64,000 bases of DNA from NCBI RefSeq assembly GCF_902859625.1, contig NZ_CADIJX010000002.1:992001-1056000 (forward strand), read 5' to 3'. Below are positions 46,230-54,824 of this stretch, one piece after another. The notes under the pieces are model-generated. The model saw only the letters and a program-made list of their open reading frames with translations. It was not told where the DNA came from and made no database searches. This DNA is from Achromobacter pestifer (lineage in GTDB: Bacteria; Pseudomonadota; Gammaproteobacteria; Burkholderiales; Burkholderiaceae_B). Within the stretch, counting starts at the first letter, position 1. Each line of letters opens with the position of its first letter. The position numbers and the translations under genes are program-made.

Positions 46230-46832
46230 TTGTATTGCCAACAATGTGGAGCCGCCCATAGCGGCAGCCAACGTCTGTGCGCTGAATGCCAACGGATACT
46301 AAACGGAATATCAAAGCCAAGCGTATTCGACGCAGGCGACGGCGGATTTCCGATTCACGGTAGCGGTGACGCCGGTATCGAACCCTCCGACGAACGCAAG
46401 GCAGTACGCCGGAAAACGAGAGGGGCCGAACGAGTTGAAGTCATTCCCACAGCGTATAAGGGAAAGCCGTCCACTACTGCGGAATTTCGAAAGTACGGAA
46501 CGGTCGGCACCGTGCTCTGCGTGTTTGGTTTCGTCGTGATATCCCACACGGCATGGTGGCTCGTCCTGCTTCTTCCAAGCCTTTTTGCAATGAAAGTGGG
46601 ATGGGCCTTGAAGGACAAGCGGTTTTATCGCTTTGCGTGGTTATTCAACGTGGAAGCGAACAGGTCCGGACATATTTTTCTTACGCGGATCGGTGGGCAG
46701 TGTCCTGATTGCACGGGCGAATTGGCCCTGGAAGACGACGGCTTCGGAAAGTGGCGAAAAACAATGATCCAATGCAATCACGATCCGCGTCATAGGTGGC
46801 TGTTTGTTCCGGATGTGCTTGATGATTTGTAG
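46230..46832 (+). CDS. Membrane protein with N-terminal zinc ribbon
   Basis: 200 residues. It starts MYCQQCGAAHSGSQRLCAECQ, a zinc-ribbon that almost always begins a protein, here at a TTG start with AAGGACA upstream. Two hydrophobic helices lie around 93-125 (VGTVLCVFGFVVISHTAWWLVLLL), followed by a second Cys cluster (CPDCTGELAL). Function unknown. AT-richer than the core genome. Confidence 0.65.
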   Translation: MYCQQCGAAHSGSQRLCAECQRILNGISKPSVFDAGDGGFPIHGSGDAGIEPSDERKAVRRKTRGAERVEVIPTAYKGKPSTTAEFRKYGTVGTVLCVFGFVVISHTAWWLVLLLPSLFAMKVGWALKDKRFYRFAWLFNVEANRSGHIFLTRIGGQCPDCTGELALEDDGFGKWRKTMIQCNHDPRHRWLFVPDVLDDL

Positions 46833-46899
46833 TCATGAAGCAGCGGTGGTTATCAGGGAATGGACTTGCGGATTAGCGAACTATGGCTGGAGATCGAAT

Positions 46900-47130
46900 C
46901 GCGCCGCCAACTAATCGCAATACCGAACCAGAATCGCCGCATCTACCCCCACCGCGGTGAACAAGCTCCCGGCCGGGACATACCGACGTACCAAGGTTTC
47001 ATCTGTTGTCAGCACCCCTGGCGCCTTACCCGCCGCACGCACCCGGCGGATGGCATCTTCGACGGCCGTCACCACGGTCGGATGCTGCGGCTCACCCGGA
47101 TGCCTTCGGCAGGCGGCAAGATCCGCCGAG
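46900..47130 (-). pseudogene. Decayed 3' fragment of an HpaI-type aldolase
   Basis: Clearly similar to 48310-48540, the C-terminal part of the intact aldolase gene at 48300 (shared CAGAATCGCCGC, TCGGATGCTGCGGCTC and others), in the same orientation, but truncated and with substitutions and small indels that break the frame. It ends just before a copy of the GGTGTCAGACTGCA repeat. Confidence 0.75.
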
Positions 47131-47140
47131 CAGTAAATAA

Positions 47141-47159
47141 GGTGTCAGACTGCAATTTC
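47141..47159 (+). repeat. GGTGTCAGNCTGCA repeat, copy 2
   Basis: GGTGTCAGACTGCAATTTC, directly after the aldolase fragment. Confidence 0.6.
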
Positions 47160-47222
47160 TTCATACACGACACGTTTTGGAGATTGCGCGGCTGCAGCCT
47201 GATCCAGTTGAATGGCGAGGAG

Positions 47223-47879
47223 CTAGCGGCTCATTTGCCAAGCAAACGATACGTAGGTCGTGCATCGCAATGGCAAAGAAATACTGGCGAATCGCGCTTC
47301 GATCCGCTCGCGCTGCCGTGCATCAATGCGTTCCCCCAGCACTGACGGAAGCCGCCTGCAACGGGCGAGCGCATCGGGCACGCCGATCTGTAGCAGTTCA
47401 GCCGTCGCACGTGCAGCGGCAGGGATGTGGTCCGCTGGACACGCTGTCAGTTGAAGACCGTACTCAGCGTAAAGATCTCGCGAAACTCCCGGCAATGGCT
47501 CCGGCTCGCTGCCACCGCCATAAAACTCCCCGCGATCAAAAAACGCGTCCTGCTTAGCATAGTGCTCAAGCGCATCCGCATAATCTTCAAGCTGCGAAAG
47601 CGGTTGCTGCCGCTTCTGCACGCTCAGCACGTCAGCGAAGGTGGAGGCTTCGAGATAAGCGGTCAGCCCATGGTCGACGACGAATGCGGGATGTTCCTCG
47701 CCTTCGCCATTGAGCACGAGTTCCATCTCGTCTTCGCTGGAAGACAAATAGATCTGCGCCTTAAGAAGCGGAACGCCATCGGTCGCGTAGACCCAGGAAT
47801 AGCGGTCCCATACATCCCTGTCGTCGTGGCAGGCAGCGATGGCTTCGATGCTGTCGAGAAGGCTTAAAAGCTTGGGCAT
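47223..47879 (-). CDS. Hypothetical protein
   Basis: 218 residues, acidic. MPKLLSLLDSIEAIAACHDDRDVWDRYSWVYATDGVPLL spans the start; then LTAYLEASTFADVLSVQ. It resembles uncharacterised DUF7716-type proteins found in variable loci; that is recalled, not proven. A strong coding signal. Its stop lies 64 nt from the repeat copy 2. Confidence 0.65.
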   Translation of the reverse strand: MPKLLSLLDSIEAIAACHDDRDVWDRYSWVYATDGVPLLKAQIYLSSSEDEMELVLNGEGEEHPAFVVDHGLTAYLEASTFADVLSVQKRQQPLSQLEDYADALEHYAKQDAFFDRGEFYGGGSEPEPLPGVSRDLYAEYGLQLTACPADHIPAAARATAELLQIGVPDALARCRRLPSVLGERIDARQRERIEARFASISLPLRCTTYVSFAWQMSR

Positions 47880-47940
47880 GGAGAACTTATCTGCTGAAAG
47901 GAACGATGATGCCAGATCACGGTTCCGCTAACTCAGCCCG

Positions 47941-47953
47941 GTAGTCTGACACC
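47941..47953 (-). repeat. GGTGTCAGNCTGCA repeat, copy 3 (short)
   Basis: Minus-strand GGTGTCAGACTAC followed on the plus strand by ATTTTTT. Confidence 0.5.
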
Positions 47954-48024
47954 ATTTTTTACTGAGTCACGCGGCCGCAGGCGGCATCCTCGCCCGTACA
48001 CTACCCCGATCATCAAGGAGCGAT

Positions 48025-48234
48025 ATGTCGATGCAAACGTTGGGCCGTTACGGGGTGGTGTTGTTTCTTGCCGCGCTGAGTTCAGGGTGTTCTTCAATCG
48101 TTGGCGAGTGCGGATTGGTCCGCAGCAGTTGCATGTATGAGGGCAAGTACGAGCAGGGCGAGGAAGACTACGCGGAAGAGGAAGCGAAGCGATTGAACAA
48201 GCAGTCGACAGATCAGTTGCGTCGAAGCAATTGA
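48025..48234 (+). CDS. Small lipoprotein
   Basis: 69 residues. Lipobox SSGC near residue 22, then a short acidic, charged tail (YEGKYEQGEEDYAEEEAKR). AAGGAG 5-10 nt before ATG 48025. Unknown function. Confidence 0.6.
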   Translation: MSMQTLGRYGVVLFLAALSSGCSSIVGECGLVRSSCMYEGKYEQGEEDYAEEEAKRLNKQSTDQLRRSN

Positions 48235-48269
48235 TCTTCGGGCGGGGCCGTTAAACACGATGTCAACAT

Positions 48270-48288
48270 GGTGTCAGACTGCATTTTC
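48270..48288 (+). repeat. GGTGTCAGNCTGCA repeat, copy 4
   Basis: GGTGTCAGACTGCATTTTC, directly before the 3' end of the intact aldolase gene, so both the intact aldolase and its fragment have this repeat at an edge. Confidence 0.6.
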
Positions 48289-48299
48289 GGCACAAGCAG

Positions 48300-49067
48300 T
48301 CAGGCTCCCGCAAAGCGCTCAGCCAACTGATCGCAATACCGGACCAGAATCGCCGCGTCCACGCCAACAGCCGTAAACAAGCTACCCGCGTCGATGTACC
48401 GACGCGCCAGCGCCTCATCCGTGGTCAGCACCCCCGGGGCTTTGCCTGCCGCGCGGATTCGACGAATGGCGCGTTCCACTTCAGCCACCACCTTCGGATG
48501 CTGCGGCTCGCCCGGATAGCCCAAACTGGCTGCAAGGTCCGCCGGCCCGATAAACACCCCATCGACGCCATCCACCGCAATAATGGCGTCCAGATTCTCC
48601 AGCGCTTCCCCCGTCTCGGCCTGCACCAGCAAGCAAAGCTCCTCCTCACTGCGCCGCATGTAATCTGCCACGCGCCCATACCGTGTCGCACGCATCGTTC
48701 CGCTGACGCCGCGAACCCCGCGCGGCGCATACCGCATGCCCGCCACCGCGCTCTGCGCCTCATCCGCGTCCTGCACATAGGGCAGCAGCAAGGTCTGCGC
48801 GCCGATATCCAGATACTGTTTGATCTGCACCTTGTCATTCCACGACGGCCGCACGACAGGGTGGCTGTTGTATGCGCTGGCCGCTTGCAGTTGCGCCATC
48901 ACCGTCGGCAAAACTACCGGCGTGTGCTCGGTATCCAGCAGCAGCCAATCAAAGCCGCTGGCCGCCACCAGTTCGGTGCTGTTCGGATGCCCCAGCGTGA
49001 CCCACAGTCCGGTCTGATGACGCTGCGCCCGCAGCGCGCGTTTGAACGTATTGATGGGGAGTTCCAT
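48300..49067 (-). CDS. HpcH/HpaI family class II aldolase
   Basis: 255 residues. Metal-dependent pyruvate aldolase: GFDWLLLDTEH with the catalytic His region, PYVQDADEAQSAVAGMRYAPRGVRG, metal ligand in LVQAETGEALENLDAI and VDGVFIGPADLAASLGY. It cleaves a 4-hydroxy-2-oxo acid to pyruvate and an aldehyde, the last step of meta-cleavage-type degradation. 11 nt after the hydratase gene. A broken copy of its 3' end lies at 46900. Confidence 0.92.
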   Translation of the reverse strand: MELPINTFKRALRAQRHQTGLWVTLGHPNSTELVAASGFDWLLLDTEHTPVVLPTVMAQLQAASAYNSHPVVRPSWNDKVQIKQYLDIGAQTLLLPYVQDADEAQSAVAGMRYAPRGVRGVSGTMRATRYGRVADYMRRSEEELCLLVQAETGEALENLDAIIAVDGVDGVFIGPADLAASLGYPGEPQHPKVVAEVERAIRRIRAAGKAPGVLTTDEALARRYIDAGSLFTAVGVDAAILVRYCDQLAERFAGA

Positions 49068-49078
49068 GCGCGCCGTCC

Positions 49079-49861
49079 TTAAGAGAAATACACCGAGATG
49101 CTGCCCAGCTTGCCGTAGTCGGCATGCAGCGTATCGCCGCGCTTGACCGCGACGGTGCGCGTGAAGGAACCCGCCAGCACGATGTGCCCGGCCTCAAGCC
49201 CCGTGTCATGCAGCGCCAGCTTATTGGCCAGCCACGCGATGCCCAGCGCCGGATGCCCCAGCACGGCGGCGGACACGCCAGACTCTTCGATCACACCGTT
49301 TTTCAGCAGCAGCGCACCGACCCAGCGCAGATCGATATCCAGCGGACGCACCGGCCGGCCGCCCAGCACGATGCCAGCGCAGGCGGCATTGTCGGCGATG
49401 TTGTCCACGATGCGGCGCGGATACTTGCTGCGCCCGTCAATGAGCTCCAGCGCGGGCACGACGTAGTCCGTCGCGTCCAGCACATCGAACAGGCTGACAT
49501 CCGGCCCGCGCAAGGGCTTGCCCAGCACAAAGGCCAGCTCGACTTCCACGCGCGGCACGATCAGCTTGTCGGTGGGAATGGTCTGCCCATCCTGAAAGAA
49601 CATCGTGTCCAGCAAATGCCCATAGTCCGGCTCGTCGATGCCGACCGTGCTCTGCATCGCCTTGGACGTCAGCCCGATCTTGTGGCCGCGCAGGCGGGCA
49701 CCGTCGGCGATCTTCTGGTCGATGTTCAGTTGTTGGATCGCGTAAGCGTCCGCGATCTCGATGTCCGGAAACGCATGGTCCAGCTGCGTGGTGGGCACGC
49801 CGCTGCGCTCGGCTTCCAGCAGCAGGCTGGCCGCGCGGGCGCGGTCGTTTGCATTAAGCAT
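49079..49861 (-). CDS. 2-oxo-alkenoate hydratase (HpaH/MhpD type)
   Basis: 260 residues, FAH superfamily hydratase branch: RGHKIGLTSKAMQ, VEVELAFVLGKPL and LELIDGRSKYP. It adds water to a 2-oxo-4-enoate to supply the aldolase. ATG 49861 overlaps the stop of the upstream FAH gene by 8 nt; a longer start at 49948 lies within that gene. Confidence 0.9.
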   Translation of the reverse strand: MLNANDRARAASLLLEAERSGVPTTQLDHAFPDIEIADAYAIQQLNIDQKIADGARLRGHKIGLTSKAMQSTVGIDEPDYGHLLDTMFFQDGQTIPTDKLIVPRVEVELAFVLGKPLRGPDVSLFDVLDATDYVVPALELIDGRSKYPRRIVDNIADNAACAGIVLGGRPVRPLDIDLRWVGALLLKNGVIEESGVSAAVLGHPALGIAWLANKLALHDTGLEAGHIVLAGSFTRTVAVKRGDTLHADYGKLGSISVYFS

Positions 49862-50738
49862 GGATGGCTCCTTGTTCAGATGCGATGGTCTCGTCCGCCA
49901 CCGGGTTGGACAGCACGCCGATACCGCTGACTTCCACCTCCACCACATCGCCCGGCTTCAAAAAGCGCGGCGGCGTGAAGCGCACGCCCGCGCCAATCGG
50001 CGTGCCGGTGGAAATCACATCGCCGGGTTGCAGCGTGGTCCAGATGGAGATGTAGCGGATCAATTCCGCGAAGGGGAACATCAGGTTGTCGGTGGCGTCG
50101 TGCTGGCGCAGTTCGCCATTCACGCGCGTGGTCACGGTCAAGGGCGCGGCGGGGTCGAACTCATCGGCCGTCACCATCCACGGCCCCATCGAGCCGCTGG
50201 CGTCAAAGTTCTTGCCTTGCGTGACGTTGAACTTGCCGTGCTTGATCCAATCCCGCACCGTGCCTTCGTTCAGGCAGGTCAGGCCCGCGATATGGCTCCA
50301 TGCGTCATCCGCCAAAATGCGGCGGCCGGCCTTGCCAATGATGATGGCGATCTCGCCTTCGTAGTCCAGCTGTTCGGACTCGGGCGGGCGCAGCAGCGGC
50401 TCGCCATGCCCCACGAACGAACCAGGAAAGCGCGGGAACACGCTGGGATACGCGGGCGGCGCGCTGCCGTCCTGGTATTCCTCGTTGCGCTTGCCATAGT
50501 TCACGCCCACGCAAATGATCTTCTCGGGCGACGGAATTGGCGGCAGCAGGCGCACATCGGCCAGCCGATGCGACACCGGCAACATGGCCGCCAGCTTCGC
50601 CAAGGCGGGCAGCGCGTCGGCCTCCAAGGCGGCGCGCAGATCGTCATAACCGTGGCCGTCCAGCGCCACAATGTCTTCGTCGCCGCGCAACGCGCCAAAA
50701 TGCGTGCGACCTTGATGCGTATAGCTAAGCAGTTTCAT
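49854..50738 (-). CDS. Fumarylacetoacetate hydrolase (FAH) family protein
   Basis: 294 residues. Metal-site segments: CVGVNYGKRNEEY, LDYEGEIAIIIGKA (the E-x-E pair) and SGSMGPWMVTADE. Likely a hydrolase or decarboxylase/isomerase of a ring-cleavage product. ATG 50738 overlaps the amidohydrolase stop (ATGA). In the middle of the six-gene catabolic operon. Confidence 0.9.
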   Translation of the reverse strand: MKLLSYTHQGRTHFGALRGDEDIVALDGHGYDDLRAALEADALPALAKLAAMLPVSHRLADVRLLPPIPSPEKIICVGVNYGKRNEEYQDGSAPPAYPSVFPRFPGSFVGHGEPLLRPPESEQLDYEGEIAIIIGKAGRRILADDAWSHIAGLTCLNEGTVRDWIKHGKFNVTQGKNFDASGSMGPWMVTADEFDPAAPLTVTTRVNGELRQHDATDNLMFPFAELIRYISIWTTLQPGDVISTGTPIGAGVRFTPPRFLKPGDVVEVEVSGIGVLSNPVADETIASEQGAIHA

Positions 50739-51607
50739 TCGTCGAATCCAAACAGGTGAGCGGGGTTGTCCACCAGAATCTTCTTCAGCGTGGCCGCGCC
50801 GCCCGCGTAGCGCGCCAGCTGATCCACCAACTGCCCCTCGTCGGGCGTGGGCTTGACCGACACCGGGTGCGGCCAATCACTGCCCCAGACCACGCGGTCC
50901 GGGTTCGCGGCGATCAAAGCCTGCGCCAACGGCGTCACATCGTCCCAGGGCGGGCCGGTGCGCGAGATCTTCTCGGTCAGCGACAACATCACCCAGAAAT
51001 TGCCGCGCGTCAGCAAAGACTCCAGCAAGCGCCGGGTCGGATCTGCCTTGCCTGCCGTGGGATCGGCGCGGCCCATGTGATCCAGCAGCACCGGAATCTC
51101 CAGCCGCTCGAACTGCGCCGCCTGCGCCATCATGCCGTCGGGCTCCGGCTGAAACTTTGCGTACCAGCCCAGCTCGCGGATGCGCGCAATCGCACGCTCA
51201 AAGACAACCGGCTCCATGCTGATGCCCAAGCCTTGCCGCGTGAACCGCGCTCCGCGCACGCCGGCATCATGCAGCTTCTGGATATAGGCATCGTCGCGCT
51301 CGGCCAACACCACCGCATTGGCACAACCGCGATACGACGGCCCGGCTGCGGCCAGGCCGTCCAGCACCACCTGGTGATCCGCGCCATACGTCGTGGCTTG
51401 CACGATCACGCCGCGCTCGATGCCCAGCAAACGGTGCAGACCCAACGCGGTCTCGATGGTGGCGCTGGGCATCTCGTAAGCCGCGCCGGGGCGCACCGGA
51501 TAGCGGTCGGCAGAGCCAAACACATGGAACTGGCTGTCGCAGGCGCGCGGCGGCAGGCGTGTGGCAGGGGCCGACGGGTGGGAATGAAAGGGTTGGTATT
51601 GCGGCAT
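50735..51607 (-). CDS. Amidohydrolase family protein (lactonase, LigI-like)
   Basis: 290 residues, TIM-barrel amidohydrolase of the 2-pyrone-4,6-dicarboxylate lactonase branch: CDSQFHVFG, HMGRADPT and VVWGSDWPHP. Probably opens a lactone or pyrone intermediate. Coupled by ATGA to the FAH gene; 14 nt after the RidA-like gene. Confidence 0.88.
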   Translation of the reverse strand: MPQYQPFHSHPSAPATRLPPRACDSQFHVFGSADRYPVRPGAAYEMPSATIETALGLHRLLGIERGVIVQATTYGADHQVVLDGLAAAGPSYRGCANAVVLAERDDAYIQKLHDAGVRGARFTRQGLGISMEPVVFERAIARIRELGWYAKFQPEPDGMMAQAAQFERLEIPVLLDHMGRADPTAGKADPTRRLLESLLTRGNFWVMLSLTEKISRTGPPWDDVTPLAQALIAANPDRVVWGSDWPHPVSVKPTPDEGQLVDQLARYAGGAATLKKILVDNPAHLFGFDE

Positions 51608-51621
51608 TGTCTGGGGCTCCG

Positions 51622-52014
51622 TTATGCGTTCACTGTGCCGATCACGGCCACAAAATCACATTCGATCAGCTTGTCGCCATCCAGATCCGCCTGCATCGTG
51701 TGCCGCGCCGGACGGTTCTCCGCATCGGGGAACGCTTGCAACCACACCGCGTTCAGCGCCTTGCGCTGACTGCGATCACGCATCCACACCGTCATCTTCG
51801 CGATGTGATCCAGCCTGCCGCCGCCCGCCTCAACAATGCGGCGCACGTGGTCGAACATCAGCTCGCACTGGCGCTCCAAGGTCGCGCCATACGCGCCCGT
51901 GGCTGGGTCGGTGCCCTGGATGCTGCCCGAAAACAGCATGGGACCCAGCCGGCACGCGGCCGGAATGGGGTTCTTGTGGCTGAAGCCTTCGGCATAGATG
52001 CTGCGTCTGCTCAT
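51622..52014 (-). CDS. RidA family protein, probably non-deaminase type
   Basis: 130 residues of the YjgF/RidA fold (RLGPMLFSGSIQGTDPATG, RHTMQADLDGDKLIECDFVAVIG). The catalytic Arg of RidA (equivalent of R105) is replaced by Asp at the strand ADLDGDKL, so classical imine deamination is unlikely; some relatives act as 2-aminomuconate deaminases. In the catabolic operon. Confidence 0.85.
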   Translation of the reverse strand: MSRRSIYAEGFSHKNPIPAACRLGPMLFSGSIQGTDPATGAYGATLERQCELMFDHVRRIVEAGGGRLDHIAKMTVWMRDRSQRKALNAVWLQAFPDAENRPARHTMQADLDGDKLIECDFVAVIGTVNA

Positions 52015-52137
52015 GGCGGATTCCGTAAAGAGAAAAGGGGGAAGGGCGGCGTCGCGGCGATTGGCCAGGCTGGGCCGCGATGTATTCGGTGGTCAGGGCA
52101 TAGCGGCCTGGCGGGTTGGGTCAGACTGTTGCCAGCC

Positions 52138-53106
52138 TTAGTTCGCCGTGATGCCCGCCCGCTTGATGATCGGCGTCCAGCGCGCGTCTTCCGACGCCAG
52201 ATACCGCGTGAACTCCTCGGGCGAACTGCCGCGCGCCTCGGCGCCCAGCTCGTCAAAACGCTGAATAATCGTCGGCTGCGCCAGAATCTTGCCCAGCGCC
52301 TCGCTCAAGCGCTTCTGCACATCCGGTGGCGTGCCCTTGGGCGCCAGCAGTCCGGTAAACGTCGCCGCCTCCATGCCCTGCACGCCAGCCTCGGCAAACG
52401 TCGGCACATCCGGCATCGACGGCACACGCTTGGCCGTCGTCACCGCCAGCGCACGCAAGCGACCGTCCTTCACATACGGCAGCGCCACCGAAATCTGATC
52501 AAAATTGAAATCCACCTGACCGCCCAACAAGTCAGTCGTGGCCGGCGCGTTGCCCTTGTATTGCGCCGTCGTCCAACGCGCGCCCGTCAATGACTGCAAC
52601 AGCTCGCTCACCAGATGGTTCGTCGTCCCCGCACCCGGCGACGCCATATTCAGCTTGCCCGGCTCCTTCTTCGCCAAGTCCAGCAATTCCGCCAATGTCT
52701 TCGCCGGCAAGCCCGGCTTCACCTGCAACACTAGCGGCGTGTAAGACACCGAACTGATCGGCGCAAAGTCCCGATCCCACTTGTACGCTTCGCGCTTGAA
52801 AATCAGCGGCGAGAACAGCAGCGGACCATTGGCCGCCATGAACAAGGTGTAGCCATCCGGCTCCGACCTCGCCACCTGCTCGCCCGCAATCATCCCGCCT
52901 GCGCCCGGCTTGTTCTCCACAATGAACGGCTGCCCAAACGCCGCCTGCAAACCCGGCGCAATCAACCGCGCCGCCACATCCACATTGCCCCCCGGCGGGT
53001 AGGGCACAACGATCTTCACAGGCTTCTCGGGCCAGGCGGCGTGGGCAAAAGTAGTCAGAACGGTCAGCGCCACCGAGGCGCAGGCGCGAAGCGCATTGCG
53101 ATGCAT
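52138..53106 (-). CDS. Bug/TctC family substrate-binding protein
   Basis: 322 residues. Signal peptide ending near AHAAWPEK, then Bug motifs: KPVKIVVPYPPGGNVDVAARLI, VENKPGAGGM, SPGAGTTNHLVSELLQ and LTGARWTTAQYKGNAP. First gene of the six-gene operon, so it probably captures the substrate degraded by the others, most likely a small aromatic or dicarboxylate. The 123-nt gap to RidA has no terminator. Confidence 0.93.
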   Translation of the reverse strand: MHRNALRACASVALTVLTTFAHAAWPEKPVKIVVPYPPGGNVDVAARLIAPGLQAAFGQPFIVENKPGAGGMIAGEQVARSEPDGYTLFMAANGPLLFSPLIFKREAYKWDRDFAPISSVSYTPLVLQVKPGLPAKTLAELLDLAKKEPGKLNMASPGAGTTNHLVSELLQSLTGARWTTAQYKGNAPATTDLLGGQVDFNFDQISVALPYVKDGRLRALAVTTAKRVPSMPDVPTFAEAGVQGMEAATFTGLLAPKGTPPDVQKRLSEALGKILAQPTIIQRFDELGAEARGSSPEEFTRYLASEDARWTPIIKRAGITAN

Positions 53107-53205
53107 GGTTTGTCTCCTGGTCGTGTCATCACGTTTTGTTTGTTGTGTTTGACGACACTCTAGGAATTTGCGCGCGGCGGGACAACGCGAATCTTTTAAA
53201 AAGAT

Positions 53206-53334
53206 CCGGATATTGGACTCTTTTGCAAGGTCGGGTCGAGGGTGGTGTTGGGCCAGGGGCGATTTCTACGCAGAATTACCCTAGGCGCATATTGCGCGCG
53301 CGGATTTATTTATTGTTGAATGTTCAATATCCGG
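53206..53334. promoter_or_regulatory. Paired inverted sites, candidate IclR operators
   Basis: CCGGATATTGGAC (53206-53218) recurs inverted as GTTCAATATCCGG (53322-53334), 12 of 13 bases identical, 103 nt apart in the divergent promoter region. The right site overlaps the palindrome TTGAA-TG-TTCAA (53316-53327). Probable binding sites of the IclR regulator encoded at 53984. Confidence 0.6.
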
Positions 53335-53354
53335 ACTACGGAGACACCCCCACC

Positions 53355-53987
53355 ATGCACTTTCCCGCAAGCGACCTGAACCCCGAACAAACCTACCGCC
53401 TGATGAGCGGCATCGTCGTACCCCGGCCCATTGCCTGGATCAGCAGCGTCAACGTCCTGGGCGGCGTCAACCTGGCGCCCTTCAGCTGCTACACCTTCGT
53501 CTCAAACAAACCCCCCATGATCGGCGTCAACATCGGCCGCAAGGCGGGAAAACGCAAGGACACGGCGGAAAACATCATGGCCAACGGCCATTTCGTCGTG
53601 AACATCGGCGACGAAACGCTGCTGGACCCGCTACACGACAGCGCACAGGAACACCCCCCGGAAATCAGCGAGGTGGACGTGCTGGGCCTAAGCGTGCTAC
53701 CCGGCGAAGTCATCGCCACGCCCCGCCTGGCCGCCGCACCCATCAGCCTGGAATGCCGCTTTCATGGCGTCACGCCGTTCGGGGAAACCGGCGCGGAGTT
53801 CTTCGTGGGCGAAGTCGTGATGTTCCATATTCGCGATGGACTGCTGCAAGACGGCAAGATCGACACCACCTTACTGCGTCCCATCTGCCGCATCGGCGGC
53901 CCGAACTACGCATCGCTAGGCCCCATCGTTACCAAACGCGGTATTCAACAAACCCCCAAGTCCGTCATCAAACCGGAGGCCGCGTGA
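53355..53987 (+). CDS. Flavin reductase family protein
   Basis: 210 residues, FMN-binding split barrel (DIM6/NTAB type): SGIVVPRPIAWISSVNVLGGVNLAPFSCYTFVS and IGRKAGKRKDTAENIMANG. Supplies reduced flavin or reduces substrate. ATG 53355 with GGAG at 53340; a longer start at 53136 runs through the operators. Overlaps the IclR gene by 4 nt; divergent from the Bug operon. Confidence 0.88.
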   Translation: MHFPASDLNPEQTYRLMSGIVVPRPIAWISSVNVLGGVNLAPFSCYTFVSNKPPMIGVNIGRKAGKRKDTAENIMANGHFVVNIGDETLLDPLHDSAQEHPPEISEVDVLGLSVLPGEVIATPRLAAAPISLECRFHGVTPFGETGAEFFVGEVVMFHIRDGLLQDGKIDTTLLRPICRIGGPNYASLGPIVTKRGIQQTPKSVIKPEAA

Positions 53988-54775
53988 GCGAACCAGAAGA
54001 TAAAAGTGCGTCCGGCGCACAGACCGTGCGCAGAGCCTTGGCGCTGCTGCGGCTGATTGCCTGCGGGCAAGAGCGGGGGGTGAGGTTGGTGGATTTGGAA
54101 CGGATGTCTGGCTTGAATCGGCCGACCGTGCATCGCTTGCTGAAGACCTTGGTGCAAGAGGGCGCAGTTGAACAGGATTCAGAGACGAGAAGGTATTTGA
54201 TCGGGCAGGAGATTAGTTTGCTGGGGCTGGCTAGGACGCGGCGATTTCCGTTATTGACGCTGGCGGACCCGTATATGAGCGAGCTGGCCGATCAGGTGGG
54301 GGATACGGTGTTTTTGAGTATTCGACATGGGCACGATTCGATTTGTATTGGACGGCGGACGGGCAGGCATCCGATACAGGTGCTGTCGATTGAGGTGGGG
54401 GTTAGACGGCCGTTAGGCGTGGGAGTGTCGGGGGTGGCGTTGTTGGCGAGTTTGGGAGTGGAGGAGAGCGTGGCGATGGTGAGGGGGAATGCGGCGAGGT
54501 TGGAGGTGATGGGGGAGCGGGTGGAGGATGTGATTGGGAGGGTGGAGGTGGCGCGGAGGGAGGGGATTGCGCATGCGCCAGCGGGGTTGATGCCGGGGAC
54601 TAGTGCAGTGGCGGTGCCGGTGTTGACGGAGAAAGGGGAGGCGCTGGGGGCGATTACGGTGACGGCGATGGCGGAGAGGTTGGGGGTGGAGAGGTTTGGG
54701 ATGGTGGTGGAGAGGATGAAGGCGGCGGCGGGGGGGGCTGCGGGGAGATGGGGGAGGGTGGAGGGGCGAGGTTGA
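53984..54775 (+). CDS. IclR family transcriptional regulator
   Basis: 263 residues. HTH: TVRRALALLRLIACGQERGVRLVDLERMSGLNRPTVHRLLKTL; ligand-binding domain to the end. GTG 53984 overlaps the flavin reductase stop (GTGA). Likely regulator of both divergent units. The last 400 nt have a marked G/purine bias on the coding strand and rare-codon use unlike the first half, and lie next to the island boundary. Confidence 0.88.
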   Translation: MSEPEDKSASGAQTVRRALALLRLIACGQERGVRLVDLERMSGLNRPTVHRLLKTLVQEGAVEQDSETRRYLIGQEISLLGLARTRRFPLLTLADPYMSELADQVGDTVFLSIRHGHDSICIGRRTGRHPIQVLSIEVGVRRPLGVGVSGVALLASLGVEESVAMVRGNAARLEVMGERVEDVIGRVEVARREGIAHAPAGLMPGTSAVAVPVLTEKGEALGAITVTAMAERLGVERFGMVVERMKAAAGGAAGRWGRVEGRG

Positions 54776-54800
54776 AGGATGGGGCAGGCAATAGAGACAC

Positions 54801-54824
54801 GGCTCCCTAAAAATTTAGGAACCC
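54801..54824. terminator. Hairpin after the IclR gene
   Basis: CCTAAA-AA-TTTAGG with imperfectly paired GGCTC and GAACC outside. Lies 25 nt after the IclR stop; the DNA to the right is AT-rich island sequence, and the following 200 nt contain no gene. Confidence 0.35.

Noticed and set aside
46174..48288. Insertion sequence in the repeat-rich segment
   Set aside because: Repeats are short and no transposase gene or terminal inverted repeats were found.
53753..53983. N-terminal extension of the IclR gene
   Set aside because: Lies in the flavin reductase gene; GTG 53984 gives the coupled GTGA start and a normal IclR length.
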